Under the pieces are notes generated by a model. The model saw nothing but the letters and a program-made list of their open reading frames with translations, did not search any database and was not told the DNA's origin. A program made the position numbers and the translations under genes. DNA of 64,000 nucleotides from Henricia sp. BOLD:AAB3569 (taxonomy: Eukaryota > Echinodermata > Asteroidea > Spinulosida > Echinasteridae). The stretch is taken from assembly GCA_037783545.1 (NCBI GenBank), contig JBBELK010000397.1, positions 186,001-250,000 of the forward strand, in the 5' to 3' direction. Positions within the stretch are counted from its first letter, which is position 1, and the number at the start of each line of letters is the position of its first letter. Below are positions 1-9,395 of the stretch, one piece after another.

Positions 1-571
1 GTGCATAACGGACGTGGTAGGCGGAAGTGAATTGAGTCGATTTTACGTACACATGTTTATATGGCGAGTAACGCCTTTGGCCGTTTCAAACTCGTAAAAC
101 GCGGTGAATTTGTGTTTTTGACACAAAATGACAACTGGTAATATAGAGTTCAGATACAGATTCAACCTACTGTATATCTGTTTTGAGGTTATACGGGCGT
201 CTAGGCTAGGGGTGGAATTTTTGAGATAACTGTCGAAAATAAGTGGTTACGGTATGGCGTTGCCAGTCATGGGACTCACTACTCATGACTGGCGACGCCA
301 TGCACGCACGGCTTCACGCAATACCGTAACCACAGATTTTTGACAGTTATCTCAAAAATTCCACCCCTAGACGCCCATATAAGCCCCATACAGATATTCA
401 GTAGGTTGAATCTGTATCTGAACTCTATATTACCAGTTGTCATTTTGTGTCAAAAACACAAATTCACTGCGTTTTACGAGTTTGAAACGGCCAAAGGCGT
501 TACTCGCCATATAAACATGTGTACGTAAAGTCGACTCAATTCACTTCCGCCTACCACGTCCGTTATGCACA
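1..571. repeat. Large foldback (palindromic) element
   Basis: The first 268 bases and bases 299-571 are inverted copies of each other: the element opens GTGCATAACGGACGTGGTAG and closes with its reverse complement ending at 571. The arms differ by scattered substitutions and small indels, and the centre is a smaller hairpin around CAGTCATG/CATGACTG. Its left end coincides with the window edge, so it may extend further left. This is a MITE or foldback transposon with no coding capacity. Confidence 0.85.
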
Positions 572-610
572 TGCGTGCATAAAATTTGAATTTATTAGTG
601 AAAGGGTCTA

Positions 611-766
611 TCATGCTGCAATGCACTGCCAAGCGTCCTGATTGGTCCAGCAGAGGCGACAAGATTTCTGTCGCTAGTCCCACCGCGAAATGGGGCCTGT
701 TTCAACAGGGCCACTGTACGCAGGACTTAGGGAGTGCGTTAAAGGGGCACTGTTGCAAGAGGATGG
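611..766 (-). repeat. Dispersed repeat family A, partial copy
   Basis: This stretch is the reverse complement of parts of 2337-2510 and 5938-6095, sharing a block with CGTCCTGATTGGTCCAGCAG and a block ending in TTAAAGGGGCACTGTTGC. It is truncated relative to the other two copies and sits directly beside the foldback element. Confidence 0.75.
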
Positions 767-981
767 GGTACTTTGGCTTTAAGCTGTGTTAGAACGATTG
801 AGACTGGCAGAGGTCAGGCATGACTACAAGAAAATACTTCTTATAATGTTTAGAAGTAGAGAACTACAGAAGAAAGGAAATGTCTCACGCAGGTTAAAAT
901 ATTAAATTTTCACCCTTAAAGAATTTGAAAGATTCCTGCAACTTTTCACTATAAATTTGTTCCGTTTTTTGTCAATGGCAG

Positions 982-1118
982 ATGGCAGTTGTACAACAAG
1001 AAATGGGTCAGTTGAGAGCTGAATACGAAGCTAAGTTGGAGAGTGTTGAGCTAAGCAGTAAGCAGACTATGAGAGATCTAAGGGATTTGCTTACAGCTCA
1101 ACAGAGAATGAGTGCAAA
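982..1118 (+). CDS. SCLT1: SCLT1 exon, first one in the window
   Basis: A coiled-coil exon reading from MAVVQQEMG through RDLLTAQQRMSAK. The acceptor is the AG at 980-981; an alternative AG at 987-988 would shorten it by seven bases. The donor is GTAAGC after AA, so the lysine codon is split and completed by the next exon. The first ATG is not taken as a start, because the human alignment continues upstream. Confidence 0.75.
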
Positions 1119-2231
1119 GTAAGCAGCAATGGAACGGTTACTTTGCACAGTTTATTGAAGATAGATTACAATATGAACAACTAACAATGGAAATTGGGCA
1201 CACGTCATTGTTAATAACAATGGTTTGTGCCCAATTTCCATTGTTAGTTGCTCATAGTGTTATGGGATTGTAAAACTGTTACAATGCATAGTTCCGAGAT
1301 TGCCCAGTTAACCCCGCCCCTTAGATATTGTTGCTATGTGCTCACAAGCCATCGCAAAAAAATGGCGACACACAACGTACAAAGCAACGGGACTCGGCAT
1401 AGACAGCACAGATTCATTGGAGAAAACTCAAAGGTATTCATGTTTTAGGGTCGACAGTTACCGTAGCACACACTGAGCGAAGGGCTAGTAATGCAGGGAT
1501 GACATATATTCATAAAAATGCACTTTCCTACCTTTGAACAGCGAATCGCCCGACATTGAAACCAAAATTCACCCGGTCACTGGCGCATACAACATACAAA
1601 CTGTATGGGCAGAAAATCGCGTGATTGTGTGATGATTACATCACTTTGACCTTTGTGGGCGCCGTCTGCTAGCTCTGTTGTGATTGGTCGGCGGGTTCGG
1701 CTTGATTGACAGGTCGGAACTATGCATTGATTTAGCTTGCGTCGGGGAGAATGAATGTTAATTAGAGTTTGTTTTGCCCTTACCCGACGTATATTAGCAC
1801 TGTATCACTCAGTGCTTTCCCGAGACACCGGCTAGCCCGGTGGTCGAGTGGTTAAGACGTCTGCCTTGTTTGCAGGAGGTCGTGTGTTCGAATCCCGCCC
1901 GAGCACGCTATGACGTTTTTCATAGTGTCTCGGGAAAGCACTGAGTATACAGTGCTAATATACGTCGGGTAAGGGCAAAACAAACCCTAATTAACATTCA
2001 ACTTATTACCTTATCTATGTTCCTAGAAAGCAACGAAAAACTCTGTCCATGCTTTCAAGAAATTGTGAGAAGCCACCATCCTATTAGGCTTGCAAATTTT
2101 GTATACAGGCTTTTAAAGTAATGTCAAATTGTTTATCTCATTTGTAACTTTGTTAAGATGGAGAGAAGAATCTAAGACGCTGGCCCAGAAGTTTGAATCC
2201 AAGGTTAATGACCTTAGGTAAGTTGTAAATT

Positions 2232-2264
<33 letters not shown>

Positions 2265-5200
2265 AGTGGTTCCTTAGTTCTTAGTTCTTCTTCTAAGTGC
2301 ATGTCAGATCTTAACCAAAATAGCCAATTCCTATAAACAGCCATTCTCTTGCAACAGTGCCCCTTTAACGCACTCCCTAACTCCTGCCTACAGTGGCCCT
2401 GCTGAAACAGGCCCCATTTCGCGGTGGAACAAGCGACAGAAATCTTGTCGCCTCTGCTGGACCAATCAGGACGCTTGGCAGTGCATTGCAGCATGATTGC
2501 AGGCATTCAAATGTAACGCGCGCAGATTGTAAACACCGTGCATGCATGTGATACATGTACTCGGTAATGCTGGCCGTTGTCCGCGTCGGCGATTGGCTGC
2601 TATTTAAAGCATACTGGGTAATCCGTTCCATTACATTCGTCAGCATGCATCCCTGTTATTAATTTGAAAAACTGCGGAGTAAATTAAGATCGTCATTTGA
2701 AAGTTTGGTAGGAATGGGACAGTCATAAGGAACGGAACCCAATACAATTTCTGGAAAGTATAGAAATCGTTTCTTTTCGGCATAACATGACCGAATTGAT
2801 TAAATTACATCAAAATAACTCGGGCGTGAGTTGGCTCAAGACAACAGCCGGCTCACTCCACAGATTGGCGTGGATTTCCTCAGGGTATTGTTACGTCGCT
2901 TTGCAGAGTGGAAATTCCCTGAGATCTCAGGATGATAAACAACATGATTTGCTCCTTCTATAATTTTGATATAATTTTTTCCCTTAAAACTAGAACTTAT
3001 TCAAGATGTGAATGTTTCCTAATCTGTTTTCATACTTAAGGAATCGGTAAACATGTACGTGTTTTAAAGATTTTTTATTGTTACTTTAATAAAATTATTA
3101 ATGAAAATATCAGTGATTTGCAGCAATTGTTGTCATTTACTGTTGCAGAGCGGAGATTTCAGTGCACAAACAACGTTCAGAAGAGCTGACGTCACAGCTC
3201 AACCAACACAGGGAGAAGTTTCTTGAGGTATGTTGCCACTAGCCACGTCCCTCTCAAACATCTTCCCAAGGAACAGAGGATTTATTTTTCTCATTTTCAT
3301 TATGTTGGGAAAAAACGTAATCACGAATATGTCTGAGTCAATAAAAATATTAACTTTTCGACTAGTCTAACCAAATGTTGATTGAATATCAAAGATTTGA
3401 TATTTAAACATTTATTTACAATTTGATTAATTTTCTGCATACAGAATGAACAAAGACAGTCCCACGACGCCAATATCATTCGTAAACTCAACCGCAAACT
3501 TGCCGATACCGAACTCAGGGCTACCGCTGCGTCAAAGAAAGTAAGTTTGTACTGTTACAAAAGAAAATGTCCTAAAATAGATTAAAATTGATTAAAGGCC
3601 CAGTGTATCATTTGCAATCGCCCCAAAAAGTAATCGACGAGTTTACAGGGGAAAAGTTCTGAAAGTAAAGATTGAATTAATAGCAACTATCCAATGAAAG
3701 GTTTCCGCTCAAAATGATATAATTTTACCAAAAAATAATCCGTAAAGATGAAATTATTTAGATTGTTTGCAAACGATTTACTTATTTTTGGTTCGCATCT
3801 ACGCGGTCCAAAATGCATGGGCGCTGTGTACTGCGTGTGCGTGTTCCAACCCGATGCATTTTTATGGATCGCGCGCACACGCAGTATATGATTGATGTGC
3901 GCCACAGAGTGCATGACGCAAGCCACATATTACCCGATCAACTGAGAACGAATATTTAAAACACCCCGCCAAGACCAGGAAACCGCATATGGATTTTTAT
4001 GTTTTTTTTAAACGTGGTACATTTGACAAAGCTGAAATTTCTTCAGATGAGTTTGTTGATGTCTTTCTTTTGATTTATAATGGTTTTATTCGCAGAATCG
4101 CTAAAAAACAGATCATCTACATGGCCTTTAAGAGACATAATCTGTGCCTTTGAGGCCTGACCATTGTGCTCACCGTATTTTGATATTTATATCTTTTTTT
4201 CAAGCTTTCTGAACAGTTTGCTCGCGAGAAACGTCTTTTGCAGGACAGAAAACACATGCAGAATGAACTGGAGAAATTGAAACTAGAAGCCAGTCGATCA
4301 AACAGGTGGGTGGGGCTCATGAATATGTAACAAGTCATTTGAATATTGAATAAATTAACATGTGGAAAGTTGCTGTAATGAAAACACCTGCAAAATGAAC
4401 TTGAGAAGTCGGAACTAGAGGCCAGTAGATCCAACAGGTGGGGCTCATGAATATGTAACCAGGTCATTTGAATATTGAATAAATTAACAAGTGGAAAGTC
4501 GATATAATGATTGCCGTAAAACTCATAAAAAGGTTTGTTATTAAAGTTCCGTACATATATTTAGATATTTTGCTGGCGTGTGTTAGCGAATTTCCCCTTT
4601 GTTTTAAAATAAGCAAAAATTTAAGTACGATAATTTGACTGGGGTACTGTTGGCGAGTGGTTTGGGTCATTGACTTGCAATAAACAGGTGAAAACTTGGG
4701 GTTGCGGGTTCGATACCCGGCCATGGTACCTGTGCCCTTGAGCAAGGCATCTAACCACAATTGCTCCATCCTTCGGAAGGGATATAAAGTCGTTGGTCCA
4801 GTGTGTTGAGTAATGCACTTAAAAGATCCCAGAGGCACTCTTTCGTGAAGAGTAAAAGGGGATTCCTCGGTGCCTTTGGCTGTCGGCTGCCAATGGCACC
4901 ACCCACCTATGTATCTCGATGTTTAGGTGGAGGATACTTGTAAGCCTCTGTAAACCCATAATAATGTACAGCGCATGTGAACATGCTCATATGGAATGTG
5001 CGCTATAGAAATGTAATAATCATAAATAGGAAATCAGAGCCAAATTTACTAATGTAAAAGCACTGCCTGTACCATTTGAGCTGTGCAACCTTTTGTTGGT
5101 GCCATCTCTAAAGCCTTGCGTTTCGTCAGTGATCCGATCACGAGAGTGCATGCTCGAAATTTGGCATGTCTGTGCAATTGCAACGGAGTCAGAACGCATG

Positions 5201-5533
5201 GTGTACGGCCGGCTTAAATGCCAACTTTCTATGCCTTATTATTGGGAGTATCCCTTTCCAAACTTAAACTCTGCAAATTCTGTACCATTTGTCAGGATAC
5301 CGGACCCAATTCGATTGTCTGAACTGGACACAAGACTGGAGACGAGTCTAACCACTGGTCATAAACTACACTATGGCAAGGCAACAGTTCCCTTAGGTCA
5401 ACATATGACAAACAGTACCAACGTCGCAGGGTACCGCAGTAGTGGTACAACCAGTCATGTAAGTAGCGTTCATAGCGGGCGGTCATCGTCTATTGGCAGT
5501 GATGGGAATTTAACACCGGACTACCTCAAGTAA
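982..5533 (+). CDS. SCLT1: SCLT1 (sodium channel and clathrin linker 1), 3' part of gene
   Basis: Six exons (982-1118, 2158-2217, 3149-3227, 3445-3540, 4205-4305, 5296-5533) join in one frame with GT/AG borders and matching phases, giving 236 codons plus TAA. The stretch DLRDLLTAQQRMSAKWREES matches the human SCLT1 C-terminal region around LRHLLATQQKAANRWKEE, and ATAASKKLSEQ matches AASASQQLSV. SCLT1 is a coiled-coil protein of centriole distal appendages needed for ciliogenesis; it was first described as linking a sodium channel to clathrin. The human protein is about 688 residues, so roughly the N-terminal two thirds lies before the window. Almost all of the visible part is charged heptad-rich coiled coil. 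Unlike the human protein, it continues past the LSV region into a Ser/Gly-rich tail in the last exon. Introns hold many repeats. Identity is firm; the last exon rests on phase and an acceptor only. Confidence 0.85.
1179..1249. repeat. Short hairpin element in SCLT1 intron
   Basis: CAACTAACAATGGAAATTGG and its reverse complement flank about 22 bases of loop; the 25-base arms are essentially perfect. It resembles a minimal MITE. Confidence 0.8.
1282..1733. repeat. TIR element family B, copy 1
   Basis: It begins AATGCATAGTTCCGAGATTG and ends in the inverse GGTCGGAACTATGCATT, and it shares most of its interior with 36343-36777, including CCAGTTAACcCCGCCC and AGAAAACTCAAAGGT. It is a non-autonomous DNA element of about 450 bases with no intact reading frame. 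Confidence 0.8.
1752..2000. repeat. Hairpin element with a tRNA-like core, copy 1
   Basis: Arms at 1752-1829 and 1925-2000 are near-perfect inverted copies (TGAATGTTAATTAG on the left, CTAATTAACATTCA on the right). The roughly 95 bases between them hold a tRNA-like sequence. Ends related to GCGTCGGGGA lie just outside the left arm. A second, rearranged member is at 32188-32480. Confidence 0.85.
1835..1905 (+). tRNA. tRNA-Thr(UGU)-like sequence inside a hairpin repeat (probably not functional)
   Basis: The cloverleaf parts are recognisable: acceptor GCCCGG against CCGAGC, a D arm with GTCGAGTGGTTAAGAC, an anticodon arm TCTGC-CTTGTTT-GCAGG giving anticodon UGU, and a T loop TTCGAAT. The T stem is poor (GTGTG against CCCGC), so this copy looks decayed. 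Box A and box B are close to consensus. The repeat context makes a SINE-like or transposon-captured tRNA more likely than a working gene. Confidence 0.5.
2158..2217 (+). CDS. SCLT1: SCLT1 exon
   Basis: A 60-base exon encoding the split lysine followed by WREESKTLAQKFESKVNDL, matching human SCLT1 WKEETKKLTESAEIRINNL. The donor is GTAAGT. A run of 30 G begins only 16 bases after the exon end. Confidence 0.85.
2234..2263 (+). repeat. Poly-G tract next to a splice donor
   Basis: Thirty consecutive G, starting 16 bases after the SCLT1 exon that ends at 2217, within the sense strand of the intron. Length may be affected by assembly. Confidence 0.9.
2337..2893 (+). repeat. Dispersed repeat family A, copy 2
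   Basis: Matches 5938-6487 over about 550 bases. The sequence carries a direct CCAAT motif, a downstream inverted CCAAT (GATTGGCTG) and then CTATTTAAAGC, an arrangement that resembles a promoter. It ends near CTCAGGGTATTGTTACGT. No reading frame is shared by the copies. Confidence 0.8.
3149..3227 (+). CDS. SCLT1: SCLT1 exon
   Basis: A 79-base exon starting with the last base of a split arginine codon and reading AEISVHKQRSEELTSQL then NQHREKFLE. It corresponds to human SELSRQKLHTQELLSQL. The acceptor is TTGCAG and the donor GTATGT; it ends in phase 0. Confidence 0.85.
3445..3540 (+). CDS. SCLT1: SCLT1 exon
   Basis: A 32-codon exon, phase 0 at both ends, reading NEQRQSHDANIIRKLNRKL then ADTELRATAASKK. 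Human counterpart: NEKLILEHQEKANRLQRRL. Acceptor ACAG, donor GTAAGT. Confidence 0.85.
3541..4204 (+). other. SCLT1 intron, no recognised element
   Basis: No exon or transposon was recognised. A weak GC-rich hairpin lies near 3825-3905 (CTGCGTGTGCGTG against CGCGCACACGCAG), and GTGTATCATTTGCAAT near 3604 recurs near 28360. Confidence 0.5.
4205..4305 (+). CDS. SCLT1: SCLT1 exon, 3' half tandemly duplicated downstream
   Basis: Encodes LSEQFAREKRLLQDRKHMQ then NELEKLKLEASRSN with a split arginine. The acceptor follows a long T run (TTTCAAG) and the donor is GTGGGT. Reading through the donor would end after WVGLMNM at a TAA, a possible short C-terminus if the intron is retained. The exon's last 58 bases plus the following intron start are repeated at 4380-4509. 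Confidence 0.75.
4248..4509 (+). repeat. Tandem duplication of exon end plus intron start
   Basis: 4248-4379 and 4380-4509 are direct copies, about 131 bases each, covering the last 58 bases of the SCLT1 exon, its donor and about 70 bases of intron. The second copy still reads KHLQNELEKSELEASRSNR and keeps a GTGGGG donor, but it has no convincing acceptor of its own. Confidence 0.85.
4638..5030 (+). repeat. tRNA-derived SINE, near full length
   Basis: The head is tRNA-like, with box A TGGCGAGTGGTTT and box B GGGTTCGATACCCGG. The body has the motif CTGTGCCCTTGAGCAAGGCA, then CCAGTGTGTT and AAGATCCCAGAG. The 3' part includes CACCTATGTATCTCGATG and a GCGCTATAGAAATG end. Parts of the body recur at 10515, 41650 and 52460. 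Confidence 0.8.
5296..5533 (+). CDS. SCLT1: SCLT1 terminal exon (Ser/Gly-rich tail)
   Basis: The acceptor ATTTGTCAG is followed by one base that completes the split arginine codon, then 78 codons and TAA at 5531-5533. The product begins IPDPIRLSELDTRLETSL and becomes rich in Ser, Thr and Gly (SSGTTSHVSSVHSGRSSS). No equivalent tail is present in human SCLT1, which ends shortly after the LSV region, so this exon rests on splice phase and an open frame rather than homology. Confidence 0.6.
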
Positions 5534-5937
5534 GACAAACTAAAGGGGCATGGTTTATGTCAAACAGGTAAGCTGAAAAAAATTGGCGTACCATATTGCT
5601 TAGCGAATATCAATCTGGTTTTAAGGACGACTGTTTTTAGACCCATGTAATTGTTTTGTTTATTTATTTATATGGTTCTAAAAAAGGAAAGGCAAATTAT
5701 AACTCTAACTGAGGGATCACGGAGGCTGAGAGGTGTAACATATTTTATTAGTCAGTATATGTGTATGACCACCTCTTTTGGCAAGGCTGACTGCAACAGC
5801 CACTGAGGCAGTGTGCGCCACTCTGCCTGAAGTGCCTCCCTAAGCTCCTGAACATGCTAGGGCTGTTTGGGAGATAATAATAATAATAATGAATATTTGT
5901 AATGCGCCGGTATCCATCAAAAAGATGCTCAGGGCAT

Positions 5938-6487
5938 CCCATGCCATCCTCTTAAAACAGTGCCCCTTTAACGCACTCCCCAATCGTGCGTACCGAGGCC
6001 CTGTTGAAACTGGCCCCATTTCGCTGGGGAACAAGCGACAGAAATCTTGTCGCCTCTGCTGGACCAATCAGGACGCTTGGCAGTGCATTGCAGGCATTCA
6101 AATGTCACGCGCGCAGATTGTAAACACCGTGCATGCATGTGATACATGTACTCGGTAATGCTGGCCGTTGTCCTCGTCGGCGATTGGCTGCTATTTAAAG
6201 CATCCCGGGGAATCCGTTTTATTACATTCGTCAGCATGCATCCCTGTTATTAATTTGAAAAACTGCGGAGTAAATTAAGATCGTCGTTTGAAATTTTTGT
6301 AGGAATGGGACAGTCATAAAGAACAGAACCCAATACAATTTCTGGAAAGTATAGAAATCGTTTCTTTTCGGCATAACATGACCGAATTGATTAAATTACA
6401 TCAAAATGACTCGGGCGTGTGTTGTCTCAACACAACAGCCGGCTTACTCCACAGATTTGCGTGGATTTTCTCAGGGTATTGTAACGT
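5938..6487 (+). repeat. Dispersed repeat family A, copy 3
   Basis: Closely matches 2337-2893 end to end, including the CGATTGGCTGCTATTTAAAG block and the terminal CTCAGGGTATTGTAACGT. It lies about 400 bases past the SCLT1 stop codon. Confidence 0.8.
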
Positions 6488-6541
6488 AGGTTCAAGCAGG
6501 TTAAAAATATCAACAAAAATAGTTTTCTGAGAGACATAGGG

Positions 6542-7186
6542 CATGTTCCCATTTGGACTTCTTGTTCTGCGCCCTCGCGGGAACTTTCCGCGACTCCCTG
6601 TAAACTTTCCTTCCTGTAAATCTCCCGTGCGTTCCCACTTACCATATATTTTACACGACGCGAGCGGAAGATTTAGCTACTCGGCTGGCCATATGTAGTC
6701 AATTGAGGGCGTGGTTTACATAACCTTTGACCTAACAGGATGTTTGACATGCCATGCGATACACATATTGGCGCGAAATTATTAATTGTGTGCATGCTGC
6801 ACGAAACCCAATCAAATTTCGAACAACTTCGATTAAACTTGCCATTATATTTGCGAAGAAAAGAGCATAAAAAAACACTTTTTTCGCGCAATGTGTGGTG
6901 GGATTGCACGATGCAGGAAGTGACGTCATCCATTTGGAATTTTACACAGCGGCAGCGGTAGTTCTACAGGGCGGCGCTGTTCCCATTGGACTTTTCGAAG
7001 GCCCTGTAAAACTCCCGCGGTTGAGCAGAAAGTTTCCGCGGCCTCTCTCGCCCTGTACGTTTTACATCGTGGTCGCGGTAATTTTACAGGGACGCTAATT
7101 CTCCGTGCGTCTCCATTGGACTAATTTTTGTTACTCTCCCGCACAACCACGGGAGTTTAACCAAAAATAGTATAATGGGAACACCA
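6542..7186. repeat. TIR element starting TGTTCCCAT
   Basis: The left end ATGTTCCCATTTGGACTT is mirrored by the right end ending ATGGGAACACC. A second internal GTTCCCATTGGACTTTT occurs at 6980, with repeated CCCGTGcGT and TTTTACAGGG motifs, suggesting a compound or partly duplicated element. Confidence 0.65.
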
Positions 7187-7618
7187 CTTTACTGCAAAAT
7201 TCTCCCAGAAACAGTCGCATTTCATTACTGTGGGAATCACTTTGTTCAAACGTGTTCCCATAGCCCAATTCTGTTTTTTAACTTTCGTAGAGAAAGTATG
7301 TATAGTTACCTAAGAGTATTCTATTGCTAGTTTATTTGCATTTGTATTCAGCTTGTTCAACTGATTATTCAAAACTAACCAATGAAATTGTGATGTGATT
7401 CAGTTTATATTTAATGAATTTGAACAAAATATTTGTTTTTATACGTGTGTGAATTATTTAAATTTTTGGTACTGTATTCAAGTACATGTATTTACATCCG
7501 ATTGTTATAAAGATGTTTTGTTTTAAAAGAATGAAAATTGTTTTCAAATATTAAAAAATCACAATTGTATTCAACTTTAGTGTGGATGGACGTGTTAGTC
7601 TATCAAAACAAATGATGG

Positions 7619-7792
7619 AAATAGACTACTAAAGAGTGACGTCAGTTGCCATGGTAATTGGGTCTAAACATTCGCTGGTAATCTGAAACGTCTATTGGTA
7701 TAGCGCAGGGAAACAGTTCACTGGTTTTAGTGTAGACCAAAAAACCATGGCAACACACAAAGGGTGACGTTTTTACTCTAGTAGTCTATTAA
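7619..7792. repeat. Inverted-repeat element
   Basis: ATAGACTACTAAAGAGTGACGT at the left is mirrored by ACGTTTTTACTCTAGTAGTCTAT at the right, and TTGCCATGGT by ACCATGGCAA further in. The internal block GTCTAAACATTCGCTGGTAA recurs at 46130. Confidence 0.8.
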
Positions 7793-7937
7793 GGTAGCAC
7801 TTAAAGACTAACTAAAGTAATAACTGCATAAGCTTTTGTAGCAACAACTACTTCATCAGATGCAATGAAGCTAAACATCGACGAAGAAACAATGGTGGCG
7901 GTGCAGTGATTTGTATTCAAGGCAGTCACAAGTTCAT

Positions 7938-8042
7938 CTTAACACGTTGACTGCCGAGAGAGCGTTTCCACTACTCATAGTGGCAGAACCGGGTACACCT
8001 GTTACTACGAGTATACTCGTAGTCTGCAGTCAACGTGTCAAG
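7938..8042. repeat. Short hairpin MITE
   Basis: AACACGTTGACTGCCGAGAG is mirrored by TCTGCAGTCAACGTGTCAAG around a centre with ACTCATAGT and ACTACGAGTATACTCGTAGT palindromes. Confidence 0.75.
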
Positions 8043-8334
8043 ATATTGACAAACTTGCATTACTACAACGGGTTATGGGTTTCGATCTCAGGTTACAAAT
8101 AAAATTAACCCAGGCAACCAAAATCCAAATCCAATGATGTGTAGAATTAAATGGGTAACAGACAATTTGCACTGCAGCCATCTTGGATAGCTAGTGCTTT
8201 GTCACCATGCTTTGTTTCCATTGTCACATAATTTTAATAACAAAACCCGGCCACAAACATGGCCACTGGTGCAAAGGGTCTATGCATGTATAAATATTGG
8301 GTCTCATTGAATTTTTTAGCTTATTGAGCTCGTG

Positions 8335-8550
8335 CCAATGACGTCATTTTGGGAGTCAAATAATGCCGCGTCGTTGTGGAAGCAATGTGCGTGCGCGTTG
8401 TGTGTGTCCATAGCGTGCGTAACGCGCAATGCTAAGGCTCCCATTGGTAAATAAAACTGCGTTACGCCCACCAGAGACACACACAGCGCGCAGGCACGCA
8501 CATCGCTTCCACAATGACTCAGCATTATTTGACTCCCAAATAGGCGTATT
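8335..8550. repeat. Inverted-repeat element
   Basis: The arms TTTTGGGAGTCAAATAATG and CATTATTTGACTCCCAAAT, with matching internal blocks rich in GCGTGC and CACACA, form a palindrome of about 215 bases. Confidence 0.8.
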
Positions 8551-8645
8551 TGCACGTGTTCGAAGGGGGTCAATAGGCTATAAGCATTACAAATTTGTGC
8601 CTTTTCTTGAAAATATATGTACAAAATTTCTGGCCTTGTTAGTTA

Positions 8646-9036
8646 TCATGGGCCATCCAAAGTTGTCAACATTTTCACAATTCTACAGAGAGTACTTGGT
8701 CTCAAGGAACCAAAATAATTTGAGCTTTATATCCAAAGAGCGCTATAACCAGTGCATACACAATGCAGGGAATAATGGCTGGGGCTTAGAAAAAGGAGCT
8801 TTATATCGAGAAGAGCTTTTTATCAGGGAGTGTTTAACGAAAGTTTACTGTAGTATTTTTAAGACCTCCCTCCCTCCTCCGGTTATCCCGAATGATCAAA
8901 ATTTTTCTGGTAGTACCATGAAACGTCAACATTTTACAGCACATGTCGAGTCCTATGCTGCCTTTGACACCCTCCACCCCCCCACCCCCATGCTTTTTAG
9001 AACCGTGTAAATATTGACAACTTTAGAGGCCCCAAA
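8646..9036. repeat. TIR element with GGGCC(A)TCCAAAGTTGTCAAC ends
   Basis: The left end GGGCCATCCAAAGTTGTCAA is mirrored at 9013-9036 (TTGACAACTTTAGAGGCCCC). Related ends bound the element at 36058-36884. Its interior block at 8715-8822 recurs at 14588-14705. Confidence 0.7.
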
Positions 9037-9070
9037 ACGTGTCTCAGTGTTGGTAGTTTTGCCTTAAATG

Positions 9071-9395
9071 TCAACCGGTGTGAAGTTGGTTACTTATTCG
9101 ATGTTCGACGTTCAATATTCAATAAGGAGCTGTTACTTATTCAACATTCAATAAGGAGCTGTTACTTAGGACTGGTTCCCGCCCCCCACCTGTACCCCGC
9201 GCTGCCGCATTCCCCCTCGCTGTTTGGTCACGTTTTTCATGCCCCAGGGTGGGGCATTTGACCCTTTGAAATAAAATGTTCTGTGCATTTGTATGTCGAA
9301 TAAGTAACGGCTCCTTATTGAATGTTAAATAAGTAACGGCTCTTTATTGAATATCGAACGTCGAATAAGTAACCAACTTCACACCGGTTAAATAT
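9071..9395. repeat. Inverted-repeat element with roughly 100-base arms
   Basis: Left arm from AACCGGTGTGAAGTTGGTTA; right arm ends TAACCAACTTCACACCGGTT. Each arm contains two copies of an AATAAGGAGCtGTTACTTA motif, so the arms are themselves internally repeated. Confidence 0.85.

Noticed and set aside
1835-1905. Working tRNA-Thr gene
   Set aside because: The T stem is poorly paired and the sequence is part of a repeated element; listed only as tRNA-like.
5093-5295. N-terminal part of the open frame that contains the SCLT1 last exon
   Set aside because: The acceptor at 5295 gives the correct phase with the previous exon; sequence before it is intron read by chance.
8429-9010. 193-codon open frame
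   Set aside because: It starts in one palindrome and runs through another transposon-like element; composition follows the repeats.
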